Part shown: positions 62,101 through 64,000 of the stretch, one piece after another | Numbering within the stretch: the stretch's first letter is position 1 | Layout: the number at the start of each line of letters is the position of its first letter | Assembly (NCBI GenBank): GCA_036244855.1 | Contig: BQKZ01000437.1 | Coordinates: 85,533-149,532, forward strand | Length of the DNA: 64,000 nucleotides | Origin: Temnopleurus reevesii | Taxonomy: Eukaryota; Echinodermata; Echinoidea; Temnopleuroida; Temnopleuridae | Direction of reading: 5' to 3' | Program-made: the position numbers and the translations under genes | Notes under the pieces: model-generated | Told to the model about the DNA's origin: nothing | The model's input: only the letters and a program-made list of their open reading frames with translations | Database searches by the model: none

Positions 62101-64000
62101 CATCAATGAAAATATAGAAACCCACCGAGCATGCCTTTGATTGGCGTCAAAGAAAATACCGCCACAATAAAATCAAGGACAAAAAAAGAACAAAACTAGA
62201 GCAACAAGCTCATTGATCATGAAAAGAATGCGATCATAGCAACCATCATTGAACTCAACGGTACCTCGTCTTTTTTTAAAATAATTTTAAAATAATAATC
62301 GGCTCCCAATTTGTAAAAGAAGGATCACAGATTTAGCTGCAAAATGTATAAGTTACTGAATAATATAATAGGAAGTTTTCGATTTTATTCGTCCTAGGGG
62401 TGTTGCTCAAAAGTTGCAATTGATCGCAAGTTGCAGTTGATCGGAATGCACCAATCAAAACCATTGTTTCATGCGCGTCTTGTTAAATGCGCATACCGTG
62501 CGCGAATGAAAATGCCTGTTACAATTGGCAAAGTTGCAGTTGATTTGCATTTGATTTCGAGCAACACCTCATTAGTCAAAGTTACAGTCGACCGGAAGTA
62601 AAGGTCAACAAATCTCAACACTACAACTGCTCTTGTTCGTTCACGATCTCAAAATCAGTTTCGATTTCAGTCGACTAATTCTAGATGACGTCACAATGGC
62701 ATGGATGGAAGAGGCACTTGATCTTCAATGGGATCATCATAGATCAGCGGTTGAACTGGGAAATGCTCGTAACAGAATTATCGTTTCATTTCATTTCATT
62801 TCATTTCATTTCGTTTCAAATAAAATACGAATCAATACAGTATGACAAAATAGATGTAATATATATAATTCAAGATTAACCCGCATAATTTTTTTCTCCA
62901 AAACAACAAGTTTTAAATACTTATTAAATGTAATATCTTAGTTACAAAGGTAAAAGAAAACAGAAGAAAATGATAATTTGCGGAAACGGAGAGACCCACA
63001 AACAGAATTGACAACCCGCAGCTGACATGTACTTTCGATCAAATTCGACTGTGACTATGACGAATGAAATCGAAACCTCCATAATGACATACAAAAGCTT
63101 ACCTGCTTGTTGTGTAGGCTGTGCGCTCGAGCTCACTGGCTGCTCCGTGACACTAGCCATCAGGACCACAGTGGAAACTGTCTCGGGTTGGGTCACAGTA
63201 GAGGACACGGTAGGCATGGATGTGAGTGACGGGGTGCTTAAAATCGAAGAGGAAGACGGAGATAACGCCGAGGTGGATGGTGATGGGCTAACACCGGAAG
63301 CTGAAGTTGAAGCGGAAATGACGGTTGTTGCCAGGGTGGAAGCCATATCGGATGAGATAGCAGACGCAATGATGGCTGTTGCAGGAGAAGTGGTTGCTGT
63401 TGTACTTGCAACGGGCATGGTTGCTATAGTTAAGGTTGAAGATGAGAGAATACTGCTCGTCATAGTTGACGTAAAGGGAGCTGGACTACTGGTTGTGGAT
63501 GAGAATGCAATACCACTTTGTGTTGATGATGATGAAATAACAATACTGCTAGTGGGCGATGATACTATGGGAGCAACACTTGAGCTGACAGTTAAAGACA
63601 ATGATAATGCAACAAAGGTGCTCACACTTGATGTCGTTAATGATGCAACATTTGTGCTTACACTTGATGACAATGATGGAACAACACTTGTGGTGACAAT
63701 AGATGACATTAATGTTGCCACACTGCTATTCATGGTTGATGACAGAGATGGGGCAATACTTGTGCTGGAACTTAATAACATTGATGCTGCCACACTGCTA
63801 CTCATTGTTGAAGACACATATGAGGAAATACTTGTGCTGGAACTTGATAATATTGAAGGAGCAACACTCGTGCTGGCAGTTAATGACATTGATGGAGCGA
63901 CACTTGTGCTGGGAGTTAATGACATTGATGTTGCCACACTACTACTCATGGTGGATGACATAGATGAGGCAATACTTGTGCTGGAACTTAATGACATTGA
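53103..64000 (-). CDS. Mucin-like membrane protein with SEA domain (8 exons, 5' end outside window)
   Basis: Joined exons are 63103-64000 (open at the window end), 60655-60791, 58934-59171, 57731-57932, 56929-57106, 55707-55775, 54682-54747 and 53103-53144. Phases agree at all seven junctions (1, 0, 1, 2, 0, 0, 0), and the total is 610 codons with TAA. Numbering from the window edge: Ser/Thr mucin region 1-299, SEA domain about 300-424 with FRPG|SVV at 371-377, a Thr/Pro stalk 426-450, membrane helix about 454-480, RRR stop-transfer, then a tyrosine-rich tail to residue 609 ending VSHL, a class I PDZ-ligand pattern. By family knowledge SEA domains of this type self-cleave between Gly and Ser and leave a non-covalent heterodimer, as in MUC1. 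The order mucin-SEA-membrane-short tail is that of MUC1, most likely convergent. The final exon is the least certain part. No vertebrate gene symbol is justified. Confidence 0.88.
53693..53845. repeat. Two tandem copies of the CCATTGACTACTGAATTC MITE
   Basis: Copies at 53693-53769 and 53770-53845 differ at only a few bases (CTTTGACTACTGGAACCGG to TTCAGTAGTCAATGGG). They lie in the last intron. Confidence 0.85.
54001..54629. repeat. Inverted-repeat element with inserted LINE 3' end
   Basis: GGCCTGTATTCTGATATCAGG at the left is inverted as CCTGATATCAGAGTACGGGCC at the right. Inside, 54108-54200 starts with (TTTA)n and reads GGGTGGTTATTTCAAGTC, a LINE 3' end in minus orientation. Confidence 0.75.
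54682..54747 (-). CDS. Tail exon, copy 2 of a tandem duplicated exon
   Basis: 22 codons, phase 0 at both ends: YYDEDYGAPNFLTPYVVG then NVDD. The acceptor is again TTGTCTTTCACAG and the donor GACGAC|GTAAGT. It is one residue shorter than its sister exon. The intron upstream holds a SINE that the sister copy lacks. Confidence 0.85.
54803..55073 (-). repeat. tRNA-derived SINE
   Basis: Tail TATTTATATAGCGCTTGATA, body GCAGCACAATGTGGATAAAT and head CGAACACACGACCCTCGGGT in minus orientation. It is absent from the homologous point of the sister duplication at about 55840. Confidence 0.85.
55365..55692. repeat. Second TTTAAAGGGGAACCAACCC-type element
   Basis: Shares ACATGCAGAATCAATGAAGG with 40398 and the terminus GGGTTGGTGTTCCTTTAA; a TGACGTCA CRE-like palindrome lies at 55498. 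Confidence 0.55.
55707..55775 (-). CDS. Tail exon, copy 1 of a tandem duplicated exon
   Basis: 23 codons, phase 0 at both ends: DYEEDYGRAQNFIRPSVVG then NVDG. The acceptor is TTGTCTTTCACAG and the donor GGG|GTATGT. It is homologous to the exon at 54682-54747, with shared flanking intron sequence. Confidence 0.85.
56172..56425. repeat. GCGTTTTTAGCCT-type MITE nested in a GGTGTTTCACCAAG-type MITE
   Basis: The outer left end GGGCGATGTTTCACCAAATC and the resumed AAGAACGACC flank an inner element from about 56210 to 56380 (AAAACGCAGACCGTACGG; AAAAGGTGTGAGTCGGCC). Confidence 0.6.
56929..57106 (-). CDS. Cytoplasmic tail exon
   Basis: The acceptor TCTAACACCGCAG|T matches phase 2. The translation RNYRDTILPYQDGNLGFIQ and HPFYDDSYSSGSSTDERRF contains five tyrosines in acidic or Ser-rich context, possible phosphorylation sites. 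It ends RNYPRNNLP at the donor CCG|GTAAGA, phase 0. Confidence 0.85.
57731..57932 (-). CDS. Thr/Pro stalk and transmembrane exon
   Basis: The acceptor TTACTTTCAACAG is followed by GA ACT GTC in phase 1. TVATSTTTAPTTVMTTPP is a short mucin stalk; AIVGIVLGCLAIVMIVVIII continues as FFCTILY to make a 27-residue membrane helix, followed by ARRRQMNK. The donor CTCGG|GTAAAT is phase 2. Confidence 0.92.
58934..59171 (-). CDS. SEA domain, second half with FRPGSVV
   Basis: The acceptor AAACACTTACAG is followed by ATG in phase 0. After MIDFYRSRLSPETQNRF comes CIITRFRPGSVVADGMVEM: the central SEA strand pair with the G|S self-cleavage motif intact. The end reads VTVNNVVFSVASLN. The exon is clearly GC-richer than its flanks. 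The donor CTGAATG|GTAGAT is phase 1. Confidence 0.92.
60019..60185. repeat. Three tandem 59-bp repeats
   Basis: Units start ATCCCGACATAGCGCCAATT at 60019, 60078 and 60137 and differ at few positions. The last unit continues into the single-copy form also present at 14038-14160. They lie in the intron between the two SEA exons. Confidence 0.9.
60263..60345. repeat. MITE, CCATTGACTACTGAATTC family, eroded
   Basis: GTCCTTGCACAAAGTTTATG and CAGTAGCCAAAGGCTT match the family with several changes. Confidence 0.5.
60388..60560. repeat. MITE, ACACGATATAAACTATTTCCG family, full length
   Basis: AACACGATATAAGCTATTTCC to CGGAAATAGATTATATCGTG. It lies about 95 bp from the first SEA exon's donor. Confidence 0.82.
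60655..60791 (-). CDS. SEA domain, first half
   Basis: The acceptor GTTCCCATTGCAG fits phase 1. The translation EVTIAVVEFGVSFET, then FDSELNDPSSDLFAQYEEFF is the first strand and helix of a SEA domain; the NDPSSxxF pattern is typical. The donor ACAGCT|GTAAGT is phase 0. Confidence 0.88.
60825..61080 (+). repeat. Second SINE family with a tRNA-Met-like head
   Basis: A box TGGCTCAGTGG at 60830-60840 and B box GGTTCGATCC at 60873-60882 are both canonical. The anticodon loop reads CCCATGA (anticodon CAT). The acceptor stem no longer pairs well, so it is not a working tRNA gene. The body includes CTTGCCAGGCGCTCGGC and the tail ends ATACGATAAGTC then ATT repeats. It sits about 35 bp upstream of the first SEA exon, on the opposite strand. 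Confidence 0.8.
61428..61950. repeat. Long fold-back element, arms about 190 bp, broken at an N
   Basis: The left arm, about 61520-61710, is repeated in inverse at about 61762-61949 with very few mismatches (for example TTGGGAACGCCCCTAAAAA against TTTTTAGGGGCGTTCCCAA). The loop is about 50 bp. The left flank probably belongs to the element too, but its right partner is cut off at the single N. Confidence 0.9.
61951..62396. other. AT-rich intron DNA
   Basis: No exon or clear element was seen between the fold-back element and the next MITE. Confidence 0.45.
62397..62570. repeat. MITE, GTTGCAATTGATCGCAAG family
   Basis: GGGTGTTGCTCAAAAGTTGC to GATTTCGAGCAACACCTC; same interior as 21457. Confidence 0.82.
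62784..62816. repeat. TTTCA pentanucleotide microsatellite
   Basis: Five to six copies of (TTTCA). Confidence 0.9.
63103..64000 (-). CDS. Mucin exon with 36-bp coding repeats (partial)
   Basis: The frame is open to the window edge, so the exon and gene continue upstream. The first ~144 residues seen are about twelve degenerate 12-residue repeats of the type MSLTxSTSVAPS; the remaining 155 are Ser/Thr/Ala/Pro-rich without strict period and end SAQPTQQA. Nearly every repeat has several potential O-glycosylation sites. The donor AAGCAG|GTAAGC leaves phase 1 (G), which joins AA of the next exon to give Glu. Confidence 0.88.

Noticed and set aside
63703..63963. 86-codon plus-strand frame
   Set aside because: Antisense shadow of the 36-bp mucin repeat; a repeat length divisible by three keeps any stop-free frame open.

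Overview
This is a eukaryotic genomic window: AT-rich, intron-rich and dense with short non-autonomous transposons. It looks like a marine invertebrate deuterostome, most likely an echinoderm of sea-urchin type. That placement is an inference from the protein families (TNFR, ZU5, death domain, SEA), the tRNA-derived SINEs and the inverted-repeat elements; I could not run a search. There are two assembly gaps (13514-14037 and 28439-29069) and one lone N (61950).

Layout. 1-35 kb holds no gene I can prove. At its left edge is a promoter-like site (NRF1 and YY1 motifs) with a possible first exon, followed by MITEs, SINEs, LINE 3' ends, a 2-kb polypyrimidine block with four ~374-bp tandem units, and microsatellites. 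Two weak exon candidates lie at 12.3 and 20.2 kb.

35-47 kb, minus strand: a complete six-exon gene. Splice phases agree at all five junctions and give one 704-residue reading frame: signal peptide, one TNF-receptor cysteine-rich repeat, a membrane segment, ZU5, UPA and a C-terminal death domain. This is a TNF-receptor ectodomain joined to an UNC5/PIDD-type intracellular half, and it is the most interesting object in the window.

53-64 kb, minus strand: a second gene, eight exons seen, 5' end beyond the window. It encodes a Ser/Thr-rich mucin region with a 12-residue (36-bp) tandem repeat, a SEA domain with the autocleavage-type motif FRPGSVV, a second short mucin stalk, a membrane segment and a cytoplasmic tail that includes a tandemly duplicated exon. 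The layout resembles MUC1. All seven junction phases agree.

The rest is a mosaic of at least a dozen inverted-repeat element families, often nested up to three deep. Two near-identical inverted element pairs flank exons of the receptor gene; one surrounds the phase-symmetric UPA exon, a layout that could favour exon skipping or circular RNA. No functional link between the two genes is evident beyond both encoding single-pass surface proteins on the same strand.
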